Of a DNA stretch of 64,000 nt, positions 45,066 through 54,200 are shown piece by piece (position 1 is the first letter of the stretch; each line of letters starts with the position of its first letter). The DNA is from Gp7-AA10 sp035636095 (GTDB taxonomy: Bacteria; Acidobacteriota; Thermoanaerobaculia; Gp7-AA8). A program made the position numbers and the translations under genes. Location: NCBI GenBank assembly GCA_035636095.1, contig DASPZU010000053.1, forward strand, positions 1 through 64,000, read 5' to 3'. Under the pieces are notes generated by a model. That model did no database searches. It was not told where the DNA came from and worked only from the letters and a program-made list of their open reading frames with translations.

Positions 45066-46097
45066 ATGGCATCCTCCGAGATCCTGCACGTCGGAATCGA
45101 CCTTGGCACATCGCGAAGCGCGATTTCCGCGTCGAACGGCGAGCGCTTCGTCGTCGACAGCTTCGTGGGCTGGCCCGCCGATATGGTCGCCAAGAAGATC
45201 CTGAAGCGAACCGTTCTCATCGGCCACGAGGCGGTTGCCAATCGCACCATGCTCGATCTGCATCGACCTCTCGAACGCGGATTGCTGAAGGAAGGGTCGG
45301 ACAAGGACGTCGAAGCCGTTCGCGAGCTTCTCCGGCATCTCCTCGGCCTGGTCGGGGCGAAGAAGAATGGAAAAGTCGAGAGCGGGAACGTTCGCGCCGT
45401 CATCGGAGTTCCGGCGGCGGCGCTCCGAACGAACAAGCAGTATCTGCGCAATTCAATGAAGGGAATCGTCGACAGCCTGATGATCGTCTCGGAGCCGTTC
45501 GCGGTGGCGTACGGCCTCAACGCCCTGCTGCATACGATGATCATCGACATCGGCGCCGGCACGACCGACTTTTGCGTGATGAAAGGCCGCTATCCGGCCG
45601 AGGAGGATCAGAGGACGCTGACGATCGCGGGAGACTCGATCGACAGCCATCTGGTGAAATTGATCGAAGAGCACTATCCGCAGGCGAACGTCACGCTCTT
45701 CATGGTGCGCGAGTGGAAGGAAAAGTTCAGCTTCGTCGGTACGCCGTCGCAGCGCGCCAACGTTGTCGCGCCGGTGAAAGGCGTCCCGACCGAGCTGGAC
45801 ATCACGAACGAGATCAAGGCCGCCTGCGAGACCATCCTCCCCCCCATCGTCGAGACCATGCTCGATCTGCTCTCGCGCGTCGAGCCGGAGTTTCAGGAAC
45901 GCGTCCGCAACAACATCATCCTCTCCGGCGGCGGCGGCTTGATTCGCAACCTCCCCAAGGTGCTCGAGGATTCACTGCGGCAGGTCGGCGGAGGAAAAGT
46001 GACGTACATGGAGGACCCGGTCTTCGTCGGCTCTGACGGCGGCCTGGCGTTGGCGCTCGATGCACCCGATTCGGACTGGGAGCGGCTTTCGGCGTAG
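45066..46097 (+). CDS. MamK-like bacterial actin
   Basis: 343 residues. The actin fold motifs are phosphate-1 GIDLGTSRS (10-18), phosphate-2 IIDIGAGTTDFC (159-170) and adenosine ILSGGGGLIRNL (~302-313). Features beyond the general actin pattern match MamK as I remember it: VVDSFVGWPADM, VSEPFAVAYGLNALL, KGRYPAEEDQRTLT and EKFSFVGTP. Glu143 and Asp161 fall at the same numbers as the catalytic residues mutated in MamK studies. It forms filaments in magnetotactic bacteria; here no other mam gene is seen. It follows a cell-wall amidase and overlaps the hydrolase gene. Confidence 0.85.
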   Translation: MASSEILHVGIDLGTSRSAISASNGERFVVDSFVGWPADMVAKKILKRTVLIGHEAVANRTMLDLHRPLERGLLKEGSDKDVEAVRELLRHLLGLVGAKKNGKVESGNVRAVIGVPAAALRTNKQYLRNSMKGIVDSLMIVSEPFAVAYGLNALLHTMIIDIGAGTTDFCVMKGRYPAEEDQRTLTIAGDSIDSHLVKLIEEHYPQANVTLFMVREWKEKFSFVGTPSQRANVVAPVKGVPTELDITNEIKAACETILPPIVETMLDLLSRVEPEFQERVRNNIILSGGGGLIRNLPKVLEDSLRQVGGGKVTYMEDPVFVGSDGGLALALDAPDSDWERLSA

Positions 46098-46899
46098 GGT
46101 GCACAGCGCGCTCATCACCGCAGCAATTCTCGTTCTCGTTCTGTTCCTTTACGCGCAGTTCGTTCGACGGACGACAATGTTCTATCCGTCGAAGTTTCCG
46201 TTAGGCACATGGAACACATCGCACCTTCCGGTACAGCCGGAGGATGTCGCGCTCAAATCGAGCGACGGCGTGCGCCTCCACGGCTGGTTCTTTCATGCCG
46301 GGGAGCCGACCGTGATTTTCTTTCACGGAAATGCGGGAAACATCACCGAGCGAGGCCCGATTTGCGCCGGACTGGCAAGGCGGGGAATCTCCGTCCTGGT
46401 CTTCGATTGGCGCGGATACGGAAAGAGTGACGGCTCCCCGTCCGAATCGGGACTCTTTCGCGACGCGCTTGCAGCTTACGACTACGTTCGCGCGCGCACC
46501 ACCGGAGACATCGTCCCTTACGGCGAGTCGTTAGGCGGACCGTATGCGGCGTATGTGGCGGCGCATCGGAAAGTACGCTGCGTCGTCATCGAGAATTCAT
46601 TCCCTTCTCTCGCTGCCATCGGAAACGCGCTCTATCGACCGCTGCCGCTCGGCTTGAGCGCGCCCTTTTCGCTGACGACGACGCGTTGGCTGAATCAGGC
46701 CGGCGTTCCCGTTCTGGTGATGCACGGCAAACGCGATCAGGTCATCCCGTTCCAGCTCGGCATCGACCTCTACAACGGACTGAAGGTCCCCAAGGAGCTT
46801 CTAACCAGCGAAACGGCCGGACACTGCGAGATCGCTGAGGCGGAGCCGGAACGCTTCTACGAGACGGTCACCCGTTTCGTGTTGGGGTCAGGTCTTTGA
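46060..46899 (+). CDS. Membrane-anchored alpha/beta hydrolase
   Basis: 279 residues from ATG (46060), overlapping the end of the actin gene; GTG at 46099, two bases after that gene's stop, is an alternative. One N-terminal hydrophobic segment (ALITAAILVLVLFLYAQFV) precedes a BEM46/YfhR-type hydrolase: FFHGNAGNITERG, the nucleophile GESLGG, Asp in HGKRDQVIP and His in AGHCEI. The substrate is unknown. The last residues (SGL and the stop) are encoded by the terminal inverted repeat of a MITE-like element, so the original C-terminus may have been different. Confidence 0.85.
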   Translation: MHPIRTGSGFRRRVHSALITAAILVLVLFLYAQFVRRTTMFYPSKFPLGTWNTSHLPVQPEDVALKSSDGVRLHGWFFHAGEPTVIFFHGNAGNITERGPICAGLARRGISVLVFDWRGYGKSDGSPSESGLFRDALAAYDYVRARTTGDIVPYGESLGGPYAAYVAAHRKVRCVVIENSFPSLAAIGNALYRPLPLGLSAPFSLTTTRWLNQAGVPVLVMHGKRDQVIPFQLGIDLYNGLKVPKELLTSETAGHCEIAEAEPERFYETVTRFVLGSGL

Positions 46900-47100
46900 T
46901 TCTCGCTTCACTCTTCAAAGAGTAGAGACTGAAGAGTCAAAGAAGGCCATTCAATCACTTCTTAGCGGGCGACAGCTTTGCGTCGTCCGGCAACGATCGT
47001 TTTTCGCCGGAACGCGAAAAACACGCCCCCAACGCCGCGTCGACGCGCGTAGGACGATCTTCTACCTGTAGAACCGAGCGAGAATCAAAGATCTGACCCC
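46884..47100. mobile_element. MITE-like element with 24-bp terminal inverted repeats
   Basis: The left end GGGGTCAGGTCTTTGATTCT (46884 on, 24 bases to 46907) is the inverted complement of 47077-47100 with one mismatch. The 217-bp interior has no coding frame of note. Ends of the form GGGGTCAGGTCTTTGATT are, to my memory, widely seen near REP-associated Y1 transposases. No transposase is present, so it would depend on one elsewhere. It fills the whole gap between two convergent genes. Confidence 0.75.
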
Positions 47101-47105
47101 ATCCA

Positions 47106-48863
47106 TTACGGACAGGTTGCGAAGGCGTTGGTGTCCTGAATCGGCTGAAAAGCGGTGTTCTGCGGATTGGTGTACGTCTTCGTTGTTCCGTTCTTGGTGT
47201 CGCGAATTGTGAGGACGACGTTGACGTTCGTCAGGCCGCCTGCGAACACCCAGAACTTCTGATTGAGCCCGCACGCGTTGAGCACTTTGACGACTGCTTC
47301 CACGTTGCTGGCGCTGAAGAACGTGAAGTAGCCGGTGTCGCTGGTCAGGCGCACGGCCTGACCATTGCCGTTATTGCCGTCATTCGTGCGCCAGGTAGCG
47401 CTGACTGCGAATCGGCCGTCGGCCAGACACATCGTGGTCGCATTCTGCGTGCAAACCGTGGGCGTCGCTCCGCTGCCGGTCAGGAAGGGGGACAACGAAG
47501 TGAAGGACGACGAAAACGCGCCGTCAACAGTCGAGTTGCGCACGTCGCAACCCGCCGACGGATCCGGACCGCACGAACCGAGGAGCTGGCCGACCACTTG
47601 ACCGTTGGCGAGCATCACCGGCGATCCCGAGCTGCCTCCGTAGACACCTCCCTGTCCTCCGGCCGAGCTGGAATAGATGAAGTTCGACCGCGGGAACCCG
47701 CTGCATGTTCCCGTGCTCGTGTCGACGGACGTATTCGAATACGACTGCGGAAAAATGTCGCTGGCCGGCACCGGATGCGAGACGCGATGCAAGGTTGTTC
47801 CGGAGGGGACGACGGACGTGCTCGAGTTCCAGCCCAGGAGAAAACGGCCGGCCGGGATCGAGTTGAGCCTTACCAGCGTGAAATCCGAAGTCGACGAGCT
47901 GACCAGCCAGGTCGCGCCATTGACCGTCGGCGAAGTATTGCGATTGAAATTGCCCTGACAGCTCGACGTTTGAAAATCAAAGACGGCTTCGAGGCTCGAA
48001 GCGGACGACTGGTCGTGGAAGCAATGGTTGGCGGTGAGCAAAAAGGGCGTTCCTGAGCTGGCCTGGTCGTTCAGCAGTCCCCCGGTGCAAACGGCGCCAC
48101 CATCGCTGGTCACGAAGAAGAGCGATGCGACAGCTTTTCGCGCAATCGAGATCTGCGGAAAGGTCGAGGAGCTGACGCACGTCGCGTCGACCAGACAGGT
48201 TGGCGCGTCGTTAGCGTGGATCACGCCGACTCCGACGTCGATCAATTCGAGAATTTCGCGGATCGAGAACGACGCCGCTGCGTTCGACGCAGGTACTTCG
48301 ACATCGAGATAAACGACGCCGCCCGGAACACTGGGAGTCCACAGACTGCCGTTGCCGTCCAGCAGCTCGCGGCCGAAACCAATCGGCGTCTGACCGCCGC
48401 CGTATACCCACAGAGCGGCGCCTTCGGGAAGCATGACGTTCTCGAGATGCAACCGGATGCGGTGGGCATCGTCGACCCGCACCGTCGTGCTCCACACGAT
48501 CGTGCCGTGATTCGTCGTTTCGACCACTCCGCGCCCAAACGCGGTGATGGCGCTCTTGGCGGCGATCGCCGAGCTTAGATGCATATCGATGACGTCCGGC
48601 AGCATGCGCCGGAATCCATTGCGCATCGGCTCCCGGCCGCTCGCATTCCAATCCGCGATGGCGGTGATCGCTTCAGGAATGGTGGTCGCTGCAGCCGGCA
48701 GTACGACCGCCGGCACCATCGCCGCGCGCTCTGCAAGGCGCGGTGCAGCGGCGTAGCTCTTCACGCCGACTGCGTCGCGCATGAAGAAACCTTGGTTCTC
48801 CTGCGCCGACACGGGCAACGCCAAAATGACAGCGACAGCGAGAGCGATCAGCGCTCTTTTCAT
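47106..48863 (-). CDS. Secreted trypsin-like (S1) serine protease with C-terminal domain
   Basis: 585 residues from MKRALIALAVAVILALPVSA, a signal peptide. A ~190-residue N-terminal region with beta pattern (ALWVYGGGQTP, VYLDVEVPAS) precedes the protease: His in TANHCFHD, Asp in STSDFTLVRL and Ser in GGSSGSPVM, as in lysyl endopeptidase-like S1 enzymes. The last ~110 residues (FAVSATWRTNDG, RLTSDTGYFTFFSASNVE, KVLNACGLNQKFWVFAGGLT) are a domain I recall at the end of many secreted acidobacterial proteins. The protein is probably secreted or surface bound. Confidence 0.88.
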   Translation of the reverse strand: MKRALIALAVAVILALPVSAQENQGFFMRDAVGVKSYAAAPRLAERAAMVPAVVLPAAATTIPEAITAIADWNASGREPMRNGFRRMLPDVIDMHLSSAIAAKSAITAFGRGVVETTNHGTIVWSTTVRVDDAHRIRLHLENVMLPEGAALWVYGGGQTPIGFGRELLDGNGSLWTPSVPGGVVYLDVEVPASNAAASFSIREILELIDVGVGVIHANDAPTCLVDATCVSSSTFPQISIARKAVASLFFVTSDGGAVCTGGLLNDQASSGTPFLLTANHCFHDQSSASSLEAVFDFQTSSCQGNFNRNTSPTVNGATWLVSSSTSDFTLVRLNSIPAGRFLLGWNSSTSVVPSGTTLHRVSHPVPASDIFPQSYSNTSVDTSTGTCSGFPRSNFIYSSSAGGQGGVYGGSSGSPVMLANGQVVGQLLGSCGPDPSAGCDVRNSTVDGAFSSSFTSLSPFLTGSGATPTVCTQNATTMCLADGRFAVSATWRTNDGNNGNGQAVRLTSDTGYFTFFSASNVEAVVKVLNACGLNQKFWVFAGGLTNVNVVLTIRDTKNGTTKTYTNPQNTAFQPIQDTNAFATCP

Positions 48864-48927
48864 TTTTCCCCCCGGACCGTTTTGGATGGACGCTATGTTA
48901 CCAGCAGGCCGTATCATTCGTCCCTGA

Positions 48928-50697
48928 ATGCCATTTCGCTGTGTCCGGTGTCACGCCGAGATCGAACGCACCTTCAAGGCGTGCCCGCATTGTGGCGAGC
49001 CTGTAACCGATTTTCTGCGTCGTTATGCCGACCAGCCCGTCGATGGAAAGTACCGGATCATCGAGCGGCTGGGAGCGGGCGGGATGGGTGAAGTCTACAA
49101 GGTCGAGCACGCTTTCCTGCGCGCCACACGCGTCATCAAGGTCATCAAGCCGCAGATCTCGGAGGACGCCGACGCGCACGAACGATTCCTTCGCGAGGCC
49201 CAGCTCGCGACCAAGATTCAACATCCGAACGTCGCCACGCTGCACGATTTCTCCGCGCTTCCGGACGGATCGCATTACATGGTGTGGGAATTCATCGAGG
49301 GCGAGAACCTCGCCCAGGTCATCCGACGACGAGGCATTCTCGATCCGCCCTACGCGATTCGGCTCGCGGTCCAGACGCTGAGCGGACTCGACGCAATCCA
49401 TCGAGCCGGCATCATCCATCGCGACGTCAGTCCCGAGAACCTGATGATCACCGCCGCTGAGCAGGTCAAGATCATCGACCTCGGCGTCGCAAAAGCGGAG
49501 GAAGGCGATTACGCCGCGACCCGCACCGGAATCTTCGTCGGCAAGCTGCGCTACTCCTCGCCCGAACAGCTCGGATTCCTGCCGGAAGGGCAAAAGATCG
49601 ACGCGCGCGCCGACCTCTATTCGCTGGCGATCGTGCTTTACGAGATGCTGACCGGACGCCCGCCCTTCGAAGCGACCTCACCCCATCAATACATCCTGCA
49701 TCACTCGAAAGAAACGGCCATGCAGCAACTCGATCTGACGCGCGTTCCAGCCGCGCTGCAGCCGGTTCTTGCCCGTGCGCTGGAGCGCGATCGAACGAAG
49801 CGCTTCGCCGGCGCGCGCGAATTCGCCGATGCTCTGGAATCGGTCGCGCGGACTTTGCCGGCCGACGCTTCCACCCAGGCCACGATGCGATTGACGCCTC
49901 CGGCCGGCACACCGATTCGTCAGCCGACGACAGTACGCACTGATTTTGTCCAGAAACCGCCGCCTTCGCCGACGGTCATCGAGAAGCCGCAACGACAAAC
50001 CGGATTGCTGATCGTCATCGTTTTGCTGCTCCTCGCGTTTGGAGCATTCGCCACCTGGCACTTCCGATCGCAACCAACTGCGGTCGCGACGAGCGTTCCG
50101 AAAAAAGTCGAAGCGCAACCTGCTCCCGTTCCGCAACCGACGACCACCACCGTCGAGGTCACGCCACCTGCGCCCGAGCCCTCGCCGGTTCCTGCGCCAA
50201 TCGCCGCTCCGGTTCCTGCTCCTGTGCCGGCGCCAACTCCGACTCCGGTGCCAGTTCAACCGAAAAAAATCGTTCCTCGACCGGAACCAGTTCCGGAGCC
50301 GCAACCAGCACCCGCTCCGCGCGAGACCATTCAGGCCTACGTGGAGGGGGGAGATTCCTCGACCAACGAGGCGGCGCTCAACGTTGCACGCGAAAGACTG
50401 CACGGCGTGACTCGCGTGTCTCTCGACGTCACCGGCGACGCCGACCTCGGCAAGCAGCTCGGCGATGCGTTGCGGAAGTTGAATCTCACCATCGCGGACG
50501 GATCGGACGTCGTCGTCCACTTCAACGGCACCGTCACGCGCCTGCGACTCGGCAGAAAACGCCGCGCGGCCGAGGCCAGCATCACCAAAAGCGGACGCGC
50601 GGTTTTTCGGTATGAGATGAAGCCGGAGGAGTACCGCGTCGGCGACACTCCGGCCGAGGCGCTTGCGCGCGTGCTCAGCGACGTCTTCGGGCGGTGA
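48928..50697 (+). CDS. Ser/Thr protein kinase with N-terminal zinc ribbon
   Basis: 589 residues. Cys5, Cys8, Cys19 and Cys22 form a zinc ribbon. The kinase domain (~41-310) has GAGGMGEVYK, the HRDVSPEN catalytic loop (164-171), DLG (184-186) in place of DFG, and SPEQ. A Pro/Thr linker, one membrane segment (~359-377) and a Pro-rich periplasmic linker (~390-470, alternating Pro with Val, Ala and Thr) lead to a ~110-residue alpha/beta domain without a recognised name. It probably transduces an envelope signal to cytoplasmic targets. It meets the rhomboid gene stop to stop. Confidence 0.9.
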   Translation: MPFRCVRCHAEIERTFKACPHCGEPVTDFLRRYADQPVDGKYRIIERLGAGGMGEVYKVEHAFLRATRVIKVIKPQISEDADAHERFLREAQLATKIQHPNVATLHDFSALPDGSHYMVWEFIEGENLAQVIRRRGILDPPYAIRLAVQTLSGLDAIHRAGIIHRDVSPENLMITAAEQVKIIDLGVAKAEEGDYAATRTGIFVGKLRYSSPEQLGFLPEGQKIDARADLYSLAIVLYEMLTGRPPFEATSPHQYILHHSKETAMQQLDLTRVPAALQPVLARALERDRTKRFAGAREFADALESVARTLPADASTQATMRLTPPAGTPIRQPTTVRTDFVQKPPPSPTVIEKPQRQTGLLIVIVLLLLAFGAFATWHFRSQPTAVATSVPKKVEAQPAPVPQPTTTTVEVTPPAPEPSPVPAPIAAPVPAPVPAPTPTPVPVQPKKIVPRPEPVPEPQPAPAPRETIQAYVEGGDSSTNEAALNVARERLHGVTRVSLDVTGDADLGKQLGDALRKLNLTIADGSDVVVHFNGTVTRLRLGRKRRAAEASITKSGRAVFRYEMKPEEYRVGDTPAEALARVLSDVFGR

Positions 50698-51285
50698 TTA
50701 CGGCGCGACTAGCGCCTGCCGGTGCGGGTAGCGAATGCGCGCCGCCAGAAAACCGCCGAGGAATCCGAAGAAATGTCCGCTCCACGACACGTCCGGCGTC
50801 GGAATCAGCGAATAGACCATCGCTGTCCCGTAGGCAGCGGCGACGATGAGAGTAATCACGGCCGAACCGAGCTTTCGATCGAACGCTGATCGAAATACGA
50901 GATAGCCGAACAATCCGAATACCAGTCCGCTGGCGCCGACATGCTGCGCGTTGCCGGCACCAAAGAGCCATGTGCCCAGGCCGGAGATCAGAATGCTGAA
51001 CACGGTCACGAATATGAATTCCGTGACGCCGCGAAGAAGGACGAGCCCGCCGAGGATCACCAGCGGAATGGTGTTGGAGATCAGATGCTGCCAGTTCGCG
51101 TGAATGAGGGGAGTGACAGGGATCGCCCACAGTCCGTCAATGGTGCGCGGCACGATTCCCATTCCAGCGGCCGACACACCTCGAGCGAGAAAAGTGTCGA
51201 GCGCTCGAACGATCCATAACGTGCCTATGAAGCTGCCCAGTACGGCGCCACGCATGGTGAGATTGTGATCACCGGATTGATTCAA
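50698..51285 (-). CDS. Rhomboid family intramembrane serine protease
   Basis: 195 residues with six hydrophobic segments. Family motifs are HANWQHLISN in the second segment, the catalytic Ser in GASGLVFG and His in SGHFFGFLGG. The start is a TTG that overlaps the stop of the glutamate dehydrogenase gene (TTGA); an ATG ten codons later is possible. It cleaves membrane proteins within the bilayer. The substrate is not known. Confidence 0.9.
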   Translation of the reverse strand: MNQSGDHNLTMRGAVLGSFIGTLWIVRALDTFLARGVSAAGMGIVPRTIDGLWAIPVTPLIHANWQHLISNTIPLVILGGLVLLRGVTEFIFVTVFSILISGLGTWLFGAGNAQHVGASGLVFGLFGYLVFRSAFDRKLGSAVITLIVAAAYGTAMVYSLIPTPDVSWSGHFFGFLGGFLAARIRYPHRQALVAP

Positions 51286-54200
51286 GACTCGACCAGCGCC
51301 CGCAATTGCCTTGATGCAACCGTGAGCATGGCCAGATCGATGGTCGCCGCTGCGCGAAAATCGGTCATGGTCTGATCGATTCTCTCCACCACGCGCTGTC
51401 GCGACGCCAGCCAGGCATCGACCGGATCGCGAGCGCCGTCTGTTTCGCGAATCACACGCGAGGCAAGAATGCTCTGATAATTGAAGAGATCATCGACCAC
51501 CGCGGCCACCGCCGCTTTCTGCCATGGCGTTTCGGCCGCGATGGAAGCGCCGGCCGCACGGAGGCGGTCCAATCCGAAGCGTGCGCCCAGTCCGAAGTAA
51601 ACGCGCGCGACATCTTCCACCGGCCGGCCCGATCGCGTCAGTCGAATGATGTCGAGGGCGGCGCTCATGACGCTCAGACTGGCAACGCGATATGCCAGTT
51701 GCGACGGAATGCCGCTGGCCTCGAGCTCTCCCTGGCGCGTTTTCAGGGTCGTCATCAACGCTGCCGGCAGCACCTCATGCAATTCCTTCGCTAGCGATTC
51801 GATGCGAGGACGGAATTCGGCGACGTACGCTGCGATGTCGAGCTTTTCGTAGCCGCTGCGCAGCAGCCAGGCGATGGCGCGCTCGAGCAGGCGGCCGATC
51901 TCGATCATCATCTCGTACTGGATTCGCGCCGGCAGCTTGTTGTCGAGCGCTTCAATCTCGGCCCATAGCGATCGCAGCTCGAACGATTCGCGGATGATCG
52001 TGAATGCGCGCGCGATGTCGCTGGACGGCTTGCCGGTCTCTTCGGTCATCTGCGCGACGAAGGTCGGCCGCACACGATTGATGATGGTGTTGGTTTCATA
52101 GGTCGCGATGATTTCGCGACGCAGACGATGGCGCTCGATCGCCGGCCGGAATCGGACGCGCAGCGGTTCCGGAAAATAGAGAACCAGATCTTCGACCAGC
52201 CGCGCATCGTCGGGAAGGTCGCTGGCCAGCACATCCTGATAGAGCGCGATCTTGCTGTAGGCCATCAGGACCGCAATCTCGGGACGGGTCAGGCCGACGT
52301 GCGACGCATGACGCTCGCCGATGGTGTCGTCGTCCGGCAAGCCTTCCAGCGCCCGATCGAGCTTGCCGGCGCGCTCGAGCGCGCGCATGAATCGCGCCTG
52401 CTCGTCCAGCACCGACTCGCCGAGGGTATTGGTGATCGAGACGGCCTGGGTCTGTTCGTAGTTGTCTCGAAGGACCAGGCGCCCGACTTCGTCGGTCATC
52501 TCCGCCAACAACTTGTTCCGATCCTCGGCGCGCAACTCGCCCCGCTCGATGGCGTCGTACAGCAAAATCTTGATGTTGACCTCGTGGTCGGAAGTGTCGA
52601 CGCCGGCGGAGTTGTCGATGGCGTCGGTGTTGATCTTGCCGCTGCGCAGGTCGTACTCGATACGCGCTTTCTGAGTGAAACCGAGGTTTGCGCCTTCGCC
52701 CACGACGCGAACGCGAAGCTCGTTCGCGCTGATGCGCAGCGCATCATTCGCGCGATCGCGCGCCGCCGTATGTTCCTCGAAGCTGGCTTTGACGTAAGTT
52801 CCAATCCCCCCCAGCCACAGCAGATCGGCGTTGGCGCGGAGGATGGCCTTCATCAGATCCGGCGGCGTGAGCGTCTTCGATGCAAGCTCGAAACGCTTTT
52901 GCACTTCCTCCGAGACTTTGATGGTCTTCAACGAGCGCTCGAAAATGCCTCCGCCTGTCGAGAGCAGGCTCTGGTTGTATCCATTCCAGTTGAGGCGCTC
53001 ATCGAACAAGCGCTTTCGCTCCGCCATGCTCGTGCGCGGATCGGGATTCGGATCGAGAAAGATGTGCGAATGATTGAAGGCCGCGATCAGATGGATATGG
53101 GGCGACAACAGCATGGCGTTGCCGAAGACATCGCCCGACATGTCGCCGATGCCGACCACTGAGAAATCGTGGGTCTGACAATCGACGCCCAGCTCCCGGA
53201 AATGTCGCTTGACCGCCTCCCACCCGCCCTTGGCGGTGATACCCATGGCCTTGTGGTCGTAGCCCGCACTCCCCCCCGACGCGAAGGCGTCGCCGAGCCA
53301 GAAGTGATAATCGGCGGAGACTGCATTCGCGATGTCGGAGAAGGTCGCCGTTCCTTTGTCGGCTGCCACCACCAGGTACGGATCGTCCTCGTCGCGGCGC
53401 GCGACCTGCGGCGGCGGGATGACCTCGGCGCCGCGGAAGTTGTCGGTGATGTCGAGCATTCCGCGAAGAAGCGTCTTGTAGCATTCGACTCCTTCGCGCT
53501 GGAAGGTGGCGCGATCGGCAGACGGATTCTTCACCACGAATCCCCCTTTCGATCCCATGGGCACGATCACGACGTTCTTGACGTTCTGGGCTTTCATCAA
53601 GCCCAGGATTTCGGTGCGGAAATCTTCGCGGCGATCGGACCAGCGAATTCCGCCGCGTGCGACCTTGCCGGCCCGCAGATGAACGCCTTCCATCAGCGGC
53701 GAGTAGACGAAGATCTCGAACATCGGACGGGGCGCGGGGAGCTCGGCAATTTTCTGCGAGTCGAGCTTGAAGGAAAGATAAGGCTTGCGTGGAGCGCCGC
53801 CGACCCCGGCGGACGCCGGCGCCCCGCGTTGGAAGTAGTTCGTGCGCAGCGTGGCGTCGATCAGCTCGACATAGAGACGCAGAATGCGGTCTTCATCGGG
53901 ATTGCTGACCGAGTTGAGCGCGTCTTCGATCTGCGCGCGAATGCCGAGGGCCGCGGCGTGGCGCGGACTCATCCGGGTGGCCGGGCCTAATGTTGGATCA
54001 AAATTATTAACGAATAATTGTAATAGTAATCTTGTTATCGCGGCGTTGTTGGCGAGCGTCTGCTGAATGGTGGTCTCGCTCAGCGGCACTCCCATCTGGC
54101 GGATGTATTTCGAATAGGCGCGCAGCACCACGACTTCGTGCCACTCCAGCTCCGCTCCGATGACGAGGCGGTTGAAGCCGTCGTTCTCCGCTTCGCGATT

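Noticed and set aside
45066..46097. Magnetosome island
   Set aside because: Only a MamK-like gene is seen; the neighbours are cell-wall and housekeeping genes and no mamABEIO-type genes occur within the window.
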